This document shows, one piece after another, positions 40,666 to 49,319 of a stretch of 64,000 nt of DNA. The stretch's first letter is position 1. Each line of letters opens with the position of its first letter. This stretch comes from Saccharopolyspora spinosa NRRL 18395 (GTDB lineage: Bacteria; Actinomycetota; Actinomycetes; Mycobacteriales; Pseudonocardiaceae). The position numbers and the translations under genes are program-made. The stretch is from positions 137,205 to 201,204 of the forward strand of contig NZ_GL877879.1 in assembly GCF_000194155.1 (NCBI RefSeq). Reading direction: 5' to 3'. A model generated the notes under the pieces. It saw only the letters and a list, made by a program, of their open reading frames with translations. It was not told the DNA's origin and searched no databases.

Positions 40666-41337
40666 ATGGCTGAACAGCAGCAGTGGGCTGCGGTGGACGA
40701 CTACCTGGGCGCGCTGCTCACGCCGGAGGACCCGGTGCTGACCGCCGCCCTGCAGGCGAGCGACGAGGCCGCGCTGCCGCACATCAACGTGTCGGCCCTG
40801 CAGGGGAAGTTGCTGAACCTGCTCGCCCGGTCGGTGCAGGCGCGCAGCATCCTGGAGATCGGCACGCTCGCCGGCTACAGCACGATCTGGCTCGGCCGGG
40901 CGCTGCCCGCGGACGGTCGGCTGGTCACCCTGGAGGCGGAGCCGAAGCACGCCGAGGTCGCGCGCGCCAACCTGGCTCGCGCGGGCCTGGACGGCATCAC
41001 CGAAGTGCGGGTCGGCCCTGCCCTGGACACGCTGCCGGAGCTGGTTGAGGAGTCGTTCGACCTGGTCTTCATCGACGCGGACAAGCCGAACATCCCGGAG
41101 TACTTCCGCTGGGCGCTGGTGCTCACCAGGCCGGGCGGGCTGGTGATCGTGGACAACGTGGTCCGCCGGGGTGCGGTGGTCGACGAGCACAGCAGCGATC
41201 CGGCCGTGCAGGGCGCGCGGCGGTTCCACGAGATGCTCGCCGCCGAGTCGCGGGCGTCGGCCACCACGATCCAGACGGTCGGCGCGAAGGGCCACGACGG
41301 CTTCACCCTTGCCGTCGTCCTGCCGCCTGGTGAATGA
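40666..41337 (+). CDS. SAM-dependent O-methyltransferase (COMT/CCoAOMT type)
   Basis: 223 aa. The SAM site is LEIGTLAGYSTIWLGRAL (motif I), with VTLEAEPKHAEVAR as the acidic strand-2 loop, FIDADKPNIPEYF providing metal-binding Asp residues, and VIVDNVVRRGAVVD. This is the class of small divalent-cation-dependent O-methyltransferases acting on catechol-like substrates. Single gene, 62 bp before an SDR on the same strand; a shared pathway is possible but unproven. Confidence 0.9.
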   Translation: MAEQQQWAAVDDYLGALLTPEDPVLTAALQASDEAALPHINVSALQGKLLNLLARSVQARSILEIGTLAGYSTIWLGRALPADGRLVTLEAEPKHAEVARANLARAGLDGITEVRVGPALDTLPELVEESFDLVFIDADKPNIPEYFRWALVLTRPGGLVIVDNVVRRGAVVDEHSSDPAVQGARRFHEMLAAESRASATTIQTVGAKGHDGFTLAVVLPPGE

Positions 41338-41399
41338 TCTAGTGGTCAGACCAGTAGCCGCGTCCGCAGTGGACTGATCGCTACCCGGGAGGACAAATC

Positions 41400-42185
41400 A
41401 TGACGAATCGATTCGCCAACCTGTTCCGGCTCGACGGGCGAAAGGCGGTCGTCGTCGGCGGTGGCAGCGGTCTTGGCCGGTCCAGTGCGGTGGGGCTGGC
41501 CGAGTTCGGCGCGAAGGTGGTCGTCGCGGACGTCGACGTGGCCGGGGCCGAGGAGACCGCCAAGGCGATCGGGGAGCTCGGGCACGAGGCGAGCTGGCGC
41601 GAGCTGGACGTGCGGGACGGCGAGCAGATCCAACGGCTCGCGGAGGCCGAGGCAGACGCCGAGGTCCTGGTCGTCACGCCGGGCATCAACGTCCGCAAGC
41701 GGCTGGTCGACACCGTCGACGAGGAGTTCGACCGGGTCGTGGACGTCAACCTGAAGGGCACCTACCGGCTGGTGCGGGACTTCGGCGCCCGGATGGCCGA
41801 ACGCGGCCGGGGCAGCATCGTCACCTTCGCCAGCTTCCGCGCCGTGGTCGTCGAACCAGGGCAGGGCATCTACGCCGCGACCAAGGCCGGCGTCGTGCAG
41901 ATCGCCCGCGCACTCGCCGCAGAACTGGGGCCGAAGGGCGTGCGGGTCAACGCGATCGCGCCGGGACCGTTCGAGACCCCGCTGACCGAGCAGATCAAGT
42001 CCGATCAGGGCTGGTACGGCGCGTACGCGGACAAGACCGCGTTGAAGCGCTGGGCGCACGCCGACGAGATCGCCGGTGCCGTGGTGTACCTCGCCTCGGA
42101 CGCCGCCTCGTACGTGACGGGCAGCCTCCAGCTGGTGGAGGGCGGTTGGACGGCGATCGACGGCCGCTTCGAGCCGAGCGTCTAA
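41400..42185 (+). CDS. SDR-family oxidoreductase
   Basis: 261 aa classical short-chain dehydrogenase. NAD(P) binding: VVGGGSGLGRSSAVGLA; DVD after strand 2 suggests NAD preference. Catalytic set: Ser in FASFRAV, YAATK, and NVKG-like VNLKGTYRL. Strong SD GGGAGGA before the ATG. Resembles gluconate 5-dehydrogenase/3-oxoacyl reductase-like enzymes; the substrate is not determined. Followed by a terminator hairpin. Confidence 0.9.
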   Translation: MTNRFANLFRLDGRKAVVVGGGSGLGRSSAVGLAEFGAKVVVADVDVAGAEETAKAIGELGHEASWRELDVRDGEQIQRLAEAEADAEVLVVTPGINVRKRLVDTVDEEFDRVVDVNLKGTYRLVRDFGARMAERGRGSIVTFASFRAVVVEPGQGIYAATKAGVVQIARALAAELGPKGVRVNAIAPGPFETPLTEQIKSDQGWYGAYADKTALKRWAHADEIAGAVVYLASDAASYVTGSLQLVEGGWTAIDGRFEPSV

Positions 42186-42206
42186 TCCGCTTGCGCCGCA
42201 AGCAAG

Positions 42207-42239
42207 AACGAGGCCCCGCCCAGTCGGCGAGGCCTCGTT
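42207..42239 (+). terminator. Terminator after SDR gene
   Basis: AACGAGGCC / GGCCTCGTT arms around a 15-base loop, 22 bases past the SDR stop. Confidence 0.65.
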
Positions 42240-42311
42240 GCGCATCGTGGGTCGTGAGTGAGTGTTCCGGGCGGAACCGGCATGGCCCTCACGAACTGGT
42301 CGGGGTGTCGC

Positions 42312-42782
42312 TCAGGATTTCTCCACTCCGGCGGGCAAACCGCCGGTGATCCGCACCAGCTCGTCGAACGTCGTCGGGAACATCGCGTGCTTGGAGCCCG
42401 CGCCCGCCCAGACCTCCCGGTGGTCGGCCAGCATCCGATCCACCACGGTCCGGATCGGCCGTGGGTGCCCGACCGGACCGACACCACCCACCGGCTGCCC
42501 AGTCGCCTCCAGCACGAATTCCGGGGTGGCCCGCCGGATCTTGCGCACCCCGAGCAAACGCCCGACGTGCTTGGTGTCCACGCGGTGCGCGCCGCTGGCG
42601 ACGATCAGCAGCGGCTCGTCGTCGGCGGTGAAGATCAGGCTGTTCGCGATCGCGCCGAGCTCGCAGCCGAGCCGTTCGGCTGCCGCCGCCGCGGTCGGCA
42701 CGTCGGTGTTGAACTCGACGACTGTCCCCGCGACGTCGAGGTCGCGCAGGCAGGCGGCGAAGGTGTCCGTGGCATTGCTCAT
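42312..42782 (-). CDS. ybaK: YbaK/ProX-type aminoacyl-tRNA deacylase
   Basis: 156 aa, single domain. Landmarks: AERLGCELGAIANSLIFTAD, the lysine block VDTKHVGRLLGVRKIRRATP, and the GQPVGGVGPVGHPRPI loop, all characteristic of Cys-tRNA(Pro)/Ala-tRNA(Pro) editing proteins. It clears misacylated tRNA in the cytoplasm. The ATG at 42782 excludes a long upstream extension that lacks similarity. Confidence 0.88.
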   Translation of the reverse strand: MSNATDTFAACLRDLDVAGTVVEFNTDVPTAAAAAERLGCELGAIANSLIFTADDEPLLIVASGAHRVDTKHVGRLLGVRKIRRATPEFVLEATGQPVGGVGPVGHPRPIRTVVDRMLADHREVWAGAGSKHAMFPTTFDELVRITGGLPAGVEKS

Positions 42783-42834
42783 GTGGCGCAGAATCCCCCA
42801 AGCGGCGCCGTCGGAACAAGTTCTTTCCCAATCG

Positions 42835-42905
42835 GGTGGCGGGATCCCGGACGCCGCGCGAGAACCCGCGGCGGTGCAAGCTGCGGGTTGGCTGAGCGGC
42901 TGGTG
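42835..42905 (+). repeat. Dispersed intergenic repeat, family A (partial)
   Basis: GGTGGCGGGATCCCGGACGC, CGAGAACCCGCGGCGGTGC and AGCTGCGGGTTGGC match blocks of the copies near 40330 and 46265. Confidence 0.55.
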
Positions 42906-42973
42906 CCACTGCAGCGACGAAGCTCCCCGTTGCCACCCTCCGCGCCACAGCATCTGAAGCAGCGGCTTGGCGC

Positions 42974-43653
42974 ATGGTCCTCGTTGTTCTGTCCACTGTG
43001 GTCGGTCGATGGGATCGCCGGCGACTGCTGTGGTTGTCGCTGGCCCTGTTCGTGGTGGGCACCATCGTCACGGCGGTGGCCCCGGACTTCGCCGCCCTCA
43101 CCGCTGCCCGCGTGCTCGGAGCGCTGGGCGCGAGCCTTTTCACCCCGACAGCCGTGGTGATCGCCGCCGGCCTGGTGCCGCTGGATCGCCGTGGGCGTGC
43201 AGTGTCCACAGCGCTCAGCGGGCTCACCCTGGCGACCGTTATCGGTGTGCCGCTGGGCGTGCTGCTCGAAGGCTCCATCGGCTACCAGGGCCTCTTCTGG
43301 ACCGTTGCCGTGCTGGGCGTGCTCGCTTCGATCGCCCTGTTGGCCCGTCCGCCGGTCCCGGCGCCGCCGGTGATGCGGATCCGGGAACGTGTGTCGGTGC
43401 TGCGCAACCGGGCCGTGCTGTGGGTGCTCGTGGTGTCGATGCTCGCCTCGTCGGCTCTGTACTTGGGCATGGGCTTCGGCGGCCTGACCGGGGGAGCGGT
43501 CGGGGCTGGGTGGCCCTGGGGCCGGTGTCGGCCGCCGTCGCCCTCCTTGCCCGGGTCCTCTTCTGGCGGACCAACCCGACCACGACCACCGCTGCGGTCG
43601 CCACCACGGCAACGGCTGCGGCTCCCGCCCAGGAGGCCCAACCCGTCACCTGA
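42974..43653 (+). pseudogene. Decayed MFS transporter
   Basis: VGTIVTAVAPDFAALTAARV then LGALGASLFTPTAVVIAAGL resembles helices 3-6 of DHA1-type drug exporters. The first two helices are missing, the frame shifts near 43500, and the next part (ALGPVSAAVALLARVLFW) resembles the last helix, so the middle is deleted too. The Thr/Ala-rich end (TTTTAAVATTATAAAP) follows. Clearly non-functional. Confidence 0.75.
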
Positions 43654-43669
43654 ACCCGCTGGTCAAGAC

Positions 43670-43712
43670 CCGTGAGTGCGCTTGGGTACATGGCCCCCAA
43701 GCGCACTCACGG
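43670..43712. terminator. Bidirectional terminator, 17-bp stem
   Basis: CCGTGAGTGCGCTTGGG and its exact complement around a 9-base loop, between the MFS remnant (+) and the P450 gene (-). Confidence 0.85.
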
Positions 43713-43752
43713 CCTTCCCCCTTCACACAGGTCGAGCCTGGACGCGCGTTTC

Positions 43753-44931
43753 CTAGACCAGCAGGGGCAGCTTTCGGACTCCGGTCATGGTGGGGCTGGG
43801 GATGAACTCCGGGCCCTCCGCCGGGTCGGTCCGCAGGTTCGGGAACCGGTCCAGCAGGATGTTCAGCGCGATCCGCCCCTCCAGCCGGGCCAGCGGCGCG
43901 CCCAGGCAGAAGTGGATGCCCCGCCCGAACCCGATGTGCGGGTTCGGATCCCGGCTGATGTCGAAGACGTCCGGGGCGGTGAACTGGCGGGGATCCCGGT
44001 TGGCCGCCGCGACCCACAGCAGCAGCATTTCATCGGCGGGGATCCGCTGGCCACCGAACTCGACCTCCCGGTTGGTTACCCGGGAAACCGCGGCGAACGG
44101 GCTGAAGAAGCGCAGCGACTCCTCGATCGCCGAGGGCACCAGCGACCGGTCCGCCCGCACCTTCGCGAACTGCTCGGGGTGCGCGTCCAGACACAGCACC
44201 GTGTTGCCCAGCAGCATGGTCGTGGTGATGTGCCCGGCGATCAGCAGCACCATGCCGAAGTTGACCACCTCGGCGTCTCTGAGCCGCGCACCGTCCACTT
44301 CGGCCAGGACGAGCTTGCTCAGCAGGTCCTCGCGCGGCGCCCGCCGGCGCTCCGCGACGTGCTCGCCCAGGTACTTGGTCAGCTCCTGGACCTGGTCCAG
44401 GGCCTTCGCCAGGTACTCCTCTTGTTCCTTCGAGCGGTCCTTGAGAGAGACCTGGCTGGAGGTCTCGAACATCGCGTCGACCCATTTCTTGAACAGGCCC
44501 CGGTCGCTGCTCGGCACGCCCAGCAGTTCCGCGATCACGATGACCGGCAGCGGGTAGGCCAGGTCGCGGACCAGTTCGGTCCGGTCGGACACGGCGTCGA
44601 GGAGTTCGTTGGTCAGCGCGGCGATCCGGGGTTCCAGGCCCGCGACGACCTTCGGGGTGAACGCGTGGCTCACCAGCTTGCGGAGCTTGTTGTGCTCCGG
44701 CGGGTCCATCTGCACGATGTTGCCCTCCCGGAACCCGGACGCCTCCGGCACCAGCCGCTGGGTGGCCGAGGAGAAGGTCGCCGGGTCGCTGAGGGCTTCC
44801 AGAGCCTCGGGGTATCCGTAGACGTTCCAGATCCCGGCCGCCGAGTCGTTCGCCACCGGCTGATCCGGTCGCACCCCCCGCAACCAGAACTGCGATTCGT
44901 TTATCCCCCAGGCATCGGCGAGGGTCGTCAT
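43753..44931 (-). CDS. Cytochrome P450
   Basis: 392 aa bacterial class I P450. I-helix AGHITTTMLLGN, K-helix ExxR in EESLRFFSP, and the haem-ligand loop FGRGIHFCLGAPLARLEG with Cys342. The sequence resembles the CYP107-like macrolide/terpene hydroxylase group. ATG at 44931 has AGGAAGG upstream. It follows its TetR regulator by 33 bp on the same strand, so the pair forms one operon. No ferredoxin gene is linked and no biosynthetic core is nearby; a detoxification or tailoring role is open. Confidence 0.93.
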   Translation of the reverse strand: MTTLADAWGINESQFWLRGVRPDQPVANDSAAGIWNVYGYPEALEALSDPATFSSATQRLVPEASGFREGNIVQMDPPEHNKLRKLVSHAFTPKVVAGLEPRIAALTNELLDAVSDRTELVRDLAYPLPVIVIAELLGVPSSDRGLFKKWVDAMFETSSQVSLKDRSKEQEEYLAKALDQVQELTKYLGEHVAERRRAPREDLLSKLVLAEVDGARLRDAEVVNFGMVLLIAGHITTTMLLGNTVLCLDAHPEQFAKVRADRSLVPSAIEESLRFFSPFAAVSRVTNREVEFGGQRIPADEMLLLWVAAANRDPRQFTAPDVFDISRDPNPHIGFGRGIHFCLGAPLARLEGRIALNILLDRFPNLRTDPAEGPEFIPSPTMTGVRKLPLLV

Positions 44932-44964
44932 GTGGTGCCCCTTCCTGTTGGCGAGCGCCACCGG

Positions 44965-45657
44965 TCAGGTGCGCTCCAGGTCCATCTCGGAGGTGTAGAT
45001 CCACTTCCGGTAGTTCGCGTTGATCTCGTCGAACAGCGCGCTGATCTCGGCCGCGGCCGCGGTCAGCGAGGCGCGGTCCGGTCCTTGCTCGGGTTCGAAG
45101 GCGCGGCGGACGGTCAGCGCCAGCGCGTCCGCCTTGGCGCGGTCGTCCGGGCCCGCCAGGTGCGGGTTGATGTTGTCCACCACGAAGAACCCGGTGACGG
45201 TGGCGCTCATCGAGAAGATCAGGTGCGGCACGTCGTCGCGGACGAGGTCGTACTTGGTGATCAGCTCGAAGTAACGGGCGGTGAACTCCTGCCCGCGGAT
45301 CTGCGCCGAGGTCTGCTTGAGGTTGCCGAGCAGTTCCGCGTCGTCGGTGACCAGCGCCCGCATCAGCGGCCTGCGCTGGGTGGCCAGGAACGAGTTCTGC
45401 ATGAACCGGTGCGGCCGGACCTCGTCGGGGTCGCGGCGCACGGCGTCGACGAGCCCGGTGATCAGGTCCACCGATTCGCGCAGGAACAGCGATTCGAACA
45501 GCCGCTCCTTGGTGCGCCAGTGCAGGTAGACGGTGCCCTTGCCGACGCCGGCCTGCTTGGCGATGTCCTCGATGGTCACTTTCCGGTAGCCCAGCCGAAT
45601 CACCAGCTCGCCGGCCGCGTTGAGGATGCGGTCGGCACGTTCGGTGGGCTGCGGCAT
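44965..45657 (-). CDS. TetR-family repressor of the P450 operon
   Basis: 230 aa. N-terminal helix-turn-helix: ADRILNAAGELVIRLGYRKV, TIEDIAKQAGVGKGTVYLHW. The C-terminal ligand-binding part is about 170 residues. Start ATG at 45657. A perfect inverted repeat 41 bp upstream is probably its operator, making the TetR-P450 operon self-regulated and inducible by the P450 substrate. Confidence 0.9.
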   Translation of the reverse strand: MPQPTERADRILNAAGELVIRLGYRKVTIEDIAKQAGVGKGTVYLHWRTKERLFESLFLRESVDLITGLVDAVRRDPDEVRPHRFMQNSFLATQRRPLMRALVTDDAELLGNLKQTSAQIRGQEFTARYFELITKYDLVRDDVPHLIFSMSATVTGFFVVDNINPHLAGPDDRAKADALALTVRRAFEPEQGPDRASLTAAAAEISALFDEINANYRKWIYTSEMDLERT

Positions 45658-45698
45658 GGTGCGTCTCCTTGGTCCGGGTAGGCGCTTGCGATGACGCT

Positions 45699-45723
45699 TT
45701 GACCAGGTTTGAAATCTGGTCAA
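45699..45723. promoter_or_regulatory. TetR operator: TTGACCAG-N9-CTGGTCAA
   Basis: Perfect 8-bp inverted repeat with a 9-bp spacer in the leader of the TetR gene. A second half-site, CAACCAGTCA, follows. The dimension fits a TetR dimer. Confidence 0.75.
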
Positions 45724-45907
45724 CCAGTCATTTGTCACGGTAACGCTAGCCGCTGCGGCGGGCAATGGACCTCGGGTCCGCCTTGACGCGGTCTTGACGC
45801 GTCACCCGGAAGCACCAACCGGCGCGCGTTGCCGCCTGGGCGGGCTTAGCTTCTGCAGGCAGCCCCCATACCGAAAGGGCTTTCCCCGCCGCCCGTAAGG
45901 GGGCACC

Positions 45908-46100
45908 ATGAGATTTGGCGAGTTCAAGGACCGCCTACCGAACCGCGGCGAGGAACACGGCGAGAAGATCGAGCAGAGCCTTTGATAAGGCGGCCGAGGT
46001 GGCCAAGTAGTTCGGTCACGAGGAGCAGATCGACAAGGCCGTTGAGAAGGGCGAGGAGTTCCTCGGCGATTCCGAACCGGGATCCGGCGAGCAGCGGTAG
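45908..46100 (+). pseudogene. Broken Rv0909/MT0933-like antitoxin
   Basis: It starts MRFGEFKDRLPNRGEEHGEK then IEQSL, and after a one-base shift continues DKAAEVAK, a stop, then FGHEEQIDKAVEKGEEFLGD. This is the helical pattern of the short actinobacterial antitoxin family (MT0933-like), disrupted by a frameshift near 45982 and an in-frame TAG. No toxin gene is adjacent. Confidence 0.6.
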
Positions 46101-46264
46101 CCGACCGAACATCGCCGCCCGACCCATGCTGACGAGCGGGACCAGGTGAGGGCCATCCCGCCCGGCAGTGGTCGGAGCGGATCATGGAGAGGCCGCCTCA
46201 ACGCACAGGGCGGCCTCTCTTAATGTCCAGAATCCCTCGATTCGTCGAGCTCTTCCACCTCATC

Positions 46265-46440
46265 TTGCATGCGGCGCGGGTGGCAGAACCTCAGCGGCTT
46301 CTCGGCTGTGGGATCCCGGACCCGTGTATGACCAGCGGCGTCCGGACTGTCCTCGTGAGAAGAAGCCGAGAACCCGCAGCGGTGCCAGTTGCGAGGGTGG
46401 GCCAAGGCGGCTACGCCGCTTGCGGCAGCCTGTGGGACCT
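46265..46440 (+). repeat. Dispersed intergenic repeat, family A
   Basis: The fullest copy: GCGCGGGTGGCAGAACCTCA, GATCCCGGACC, GAGAACCCGCAGCGGTGCCA, GTTGCGAGGGTGGGCCAAGG, CGGCTACGCCGCTTG. Matches at 7488, 36180, 40330 and 42835. Confidence 0.65.
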
Positions 46441-46477
46441 CCGGCGTCGCGGTTGCGGATCGGCCAGGGCGAGAAGG

Positions 46478-46511
46478 TTCCATTGAAATCAGAGCTCTGA
46501 TTTCAATGGAA
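46478..46511 (-). terminator. 34-bp perfect palindrome after tyrA
   Basis: TTCCATTGAAATCAGAG followed by its exact complement, no loop. It lies 11 bases past the tyrA stop and shares the TTTCAATxGAAATTGCGG end with the hairpin at 7907-7954. Confidence 0.65.
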
Positions 46512-46521
46512 ATTGCGGTGA

Positions 46522-47490
46522 TCAGGCCACCGGGAGCTCCACGGCGGCGGCTTCCGCCGACAGCGCGACGACCCGTCCGCCGCGCTCGCCGAGCTCCCGC
46601 AGGCGCTCCAGCGCGGTGCCGTTGAGCTGCACGGTCGCGCTCGCGCGCGCCGCGGTCGCGAGTTCGTCGAGCGTCTGCCGCGCGTCGTGGCCCGCGTCCA
46701 CTGTGGACTTCAGGCCCCCGGTCGAGGCAAGCGACCCGCGGGCCGCGCCGAGCCGGCCGAGGGCGTCGTCCACGGCGTCGAGCAGCGCGATCCGGTTGCC
46801 TTCGGTCATGGCCCGCACCAACTCCGGCGCGGTACCCGCGACCCGGGTGCCGTCCCGGAACGAGCTGGCGGCCAGCGACAGCGCCAGCGGGCCGCCATCG
46901 GCCCCGACCGACGCGAGCACCGCGGCGAACACGTGCGGCAAGTGCGAGATGCGCGCGACCGCGAAGTCGTGCGAGGCGGCGGAGGTGGGCACCACCTGGG
47001 CGCCGCAGTCCAGCGCGAGCTGGGCGGCCTCCCGCCACGCGGCGAGCGTCGTGTCCTCCTCGGCGGTCACCGCCCAGGCCGCCCCGGCGAACAGCTCGCC
47101 CGACCCGACCGACCAGCCGGAACCCGACACCCCGGCCATCGGGTGGCCACCGGCGTACCGGGCACCGGGCAGCAGGCTGCGGACCTCGGCGGCGACCGGA
47201 CCCTTGACGCTCACTGCGTCGGTCAGCCAGGCCTCGGGGGCGTGCTCGGCGACCTCCCGCAGCACGTCGCGCACGGCGGTCAGCGGCGTCGCGACGACCA
47301 CGAGCGCATCCTCCTCGGCGGCTCGGCGCAGGGTCGGCCCGATGTCGAGGATGTCGAAACCGTCGGCCCGCGCGGCGGCGACGTCCGACTCCGACCTGGT
47401 GGTGCCCCAGGCGGGGCGTCCAGCAGCTTTGGCGGCTCGCAGCACCGAGCCGCCGATGAGTCCCAGTCCGATCACGCACACGGCACGCAT
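46522..47490 (-). CDS. tyrA: Prephenate dehydrogenase
   Basis: 322 aa. NAD(P) fold VIGLGLIGGSVLRAA at the start; the catalytic-domain block AGGHPMAGVSGSGW contains the conserved His, and ISHLPHVFAAVL is typical. It converts prephenate to 4-hydroxyphenylpyruvate in tyrosine synthesis. ATG at 47490 rather than upstream starts because similarity begins there. Divergent from the tRNA-deaminase-associated gene by 122 bp, an arrangement common in actinobacteria. Confidence 0.92.
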   Translation of the reverse strand: MRAVCVIGLGLIGGSVLRAAKAAGRPAWGTTRSESDVAAARADGFDILDIGPTLRRAAEEDALVVVATPLTAVRDVLREVAEHAPEAWLTDAVSVKGPVAAEVRSLLPGARYAGGHPMAGVSGSGWSVGSGELFAGAAWAVTAEEDTTLAAWREAAQLALDCGAQVVPTSAASHDFAVARISHLPHVFAAVLASVGADGGPLALSLAASSFRDGTRVAGTAPELVRAMTEGNRIALLDAVDDALGRLGAARGSLASTGGLKSTVDAGHDARQTLDELATAARASATVQLNGTALERLRELGERGGRVVALSAEAAAVELPVA

Positions 47491-47612
47491 CGGTTCATCC
47501 TGCCCGACTTCACCGTCGACCACGCACCCGGTTGAGCGGCAAACAATGCCCGGAAGGTTACGAGCCAACAATAGTGCTTTCGGGTGGCGTTCGTACGCTC
47601 TACGGTGTCCTC

Positions 47613-48101
47613 ATGACGGTGCAGGAGCCGGTCGCTGGCTTCGCCGTGGCCGTGGTGCGGGAGGACGGGCGGTGGCGGTGCAGCACGATGGACAAATCGG
47701 TGCTGACCGGCCTGGACGCCTCGATCACGGCGTTGCGCGAGCTGCGTTCCACCGGCGCGGTGTTCGGTATGTGCAATGTGGACGACGAGTTCTTCGTGCT
47801 GATCAGACCGGTGCCCGGAGGGGTGGACCTGCTGCTGTCGGACGCCGCCGCGGCGCTGGACTACGACATCGCGGCGGACGTCCTCGACCTGCTGCGCATC
47901 GACCCGCCCGATGAGGACGACGAAGAGGTGTGGCCGGAAGGTAACCTCGCCATCTTGTCCGATCTCGGGCTGCCCGAGGGTGAGCTGCTGGTGATCATCG
48001 AAGAGGTCGACCTCTACCCGGACGAGCAGCTGGAGATGATCGCCCAGCGCTGCGGCTTCGGGGACAACTTCGCGAAAGTGCTGGAGAAGCTGGACCAGTG
48101 A
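47613..48101 (+). CDS. tRNA adenosine deaminase-associated protein
   Basis: 162 aa. Acidic, with GFAVAVVREDGRW and ALRELRSTGAVFGMCNVDDEF, and a C-terminal LPEGELLVIIEEVDLYPDEQ. It matches the actinobacterial protein that always precedes tadA. Its stop overlaps the tadA GTG (GTGA). Probably a partner of the deaminase; biochemical role unknown. Confidence 0.88.
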   Translation: MTVQEPVAGFAVAVVREDGRWRCSTMDKSVLTGLDASITALRELRSTGAVFGMCNVDDEFFVLIRPVPGGVDLLLSDAAAALDYDIAADVLDLLRIDPPDEDDEEVWPEGNLAILSDLGLPEGELLVIIEEVDLYPDEQLEMIAQRCGFGDNFAKVLEKLDQ

Positions 48102-48574
48102 GCACATCCGGTGCCCGCGCCGGGGACACCGACCTGGTGCGGGCCGCGTTGCGAGTCGCCGCCGAAGCACCGTCCACTGGGGATGTTCCGATCGGCGCGG
48201 TCGTGGTCGACCAGGAGGGGCGGCTCCTCGCCAGCGCGCACAACCAGCGCGAAGCGCTGCAGGACCCCACGGCGCACGCGGAGATCCTCGCGTTGCGGGC
48301 CGCAGCCGCCGCGCACGGCGACGGTTGGCGGCTGGGGGGCTGCACGCTGGCGGTCACGGTGGAGCCCTGCACGATGTGCGCCGGGGCATTGGTGCTGGCC
48401 AGAGTGGCCAGGGTGGTGTTCGGGGTGTGGGAACCCCGGACCGGCGCGGTGGGCTCGCTGTGGGACGTGGTGCGGGATCGCCGCCTGAACCACCGGCCGG
48501 AGGTGGTCGGCGGCGTGCTGGCCGACGAGTGCGCGGCGCTGCTCGAGGACTTCTTCGCCGACCACCGCGAGTAG
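48098..48574 (+). CDS. tadA: tRNA-specific adenosine deaminase
   Basis: 158 aa. Zinc site HAEIL plus PCTMCAGAL, with the proton-shuttle Glu in HAE. It converts A34 to inosine in tRNA-Arg(ACG), which this window encodes at 16411. GTG start overlapping the partner gene. Essential in most bacteria. Confidence 0.95.
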   Translation: MSTSGARAGDTDLVRAALRVAAEAPSTGDVPIGAVVVDQEGRLLASAHNQREALQDPTAHAEILALRAAAAAHGDGWRLGGCTLAVTVEPCTMCAGALVLARVARVVFGVWEPRTGAVGSLWDVVRDRRLNHRPEVVGGVLADECAALLEDFFADHRE

Positions 48575-48635
48575 GAACCCGCATCACCACGACCGACCCG
48601 CGCCCGGGCGGCCCGGTTTCAGCCGTCCTATTCGA

Positions 48636-48926
48636 CTAAGGGGCGCACGTCGACGCTGCCGTAGCGGGCGGTGTGGGCTTCTCGGCCCACGCGGTCGCGA
48701 CGTTGATGTCGGCCGCACCGACGACATACAGCCTGGCGACGACCGCCCCGGCGGGCTGGGCGACGCGGTCGTTCACGATCGCCGAGCGGTCCTCCCAGAG
48801 ACCACCAGCTCCCGGTTCCGCGTACGCGATGGAGTGCATGCGGGTTGCCGCCGAAGCACCCCTGCTGCTCCAGACCCGCTCGATGTACGGCGAGTCGGGC
48901 GGGCGGTGTTCGATCTCGATCACCAC
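48636..48926 (-). pseudogene. Fragment resembling an AraC-type regulator N-terminus
   Basis: MVIEIEHRPPDSPYIERVW resembles the start of AraC-like regulators whose N-terminal domain begins with this HRPSDSPY block. The rest does not continue the family and no helix-turn-helix follows. Weak call; may be a decayed gene. Confidence 0.35.
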
Positions 48927-49319
48927 AGCTCCCTTCTCGACCGCCTCGCGCCAGATGCACGATAGGCGGCCGCAGCGCGGGAAAACCGCAGTCCAAGGAC
49001 GGGTTTTGGTTTATCCGCGCCCACATCCTCGCCGGATGGCCAGAGTGGACAGTGTCCGCACTGCCCATGACCTGCTCGAACACCTCCACTCGGCACCACC
49101 GCCACTGCCGTCGTCCGCGCGAAACCGCCGGGACTCCCGGAGTGATCAATTCCGGCGAGGTCGATTGCGCCGCTCGAACCCCAGGTGGGAGGGAGAGTGG
49201 ATCTGGCAGCTTCCACCGGTTCGGGCGGCCTGTCCGCACCGCGAACGGTGTCCGGGCCTGTGACGATGAGCTCGTCCGCTTGCGACGGGCGGACTGATCG
49301 CGTTGCAGGGGAGTGTGAC
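48927..49319. other. Intergenic region upstream of sigma factor
   Basis: No supported gene; the promoter of the sigma factor gene should lie here. Confidence 0.3.

Noticed and set aside
40666..44931. Biosynthetic gene cluster (methyltransferase, SDR, P450)
   Set aside because: No core synthase, mixed strands, a pseudogene and a tRNA-editing gene in between; independent genes are more likely.
43672..45681. 669-codon plus-strand frame across P450 and TetR
   Set aside because: Antisense to two secure genes; composition typical of a shadow frame.
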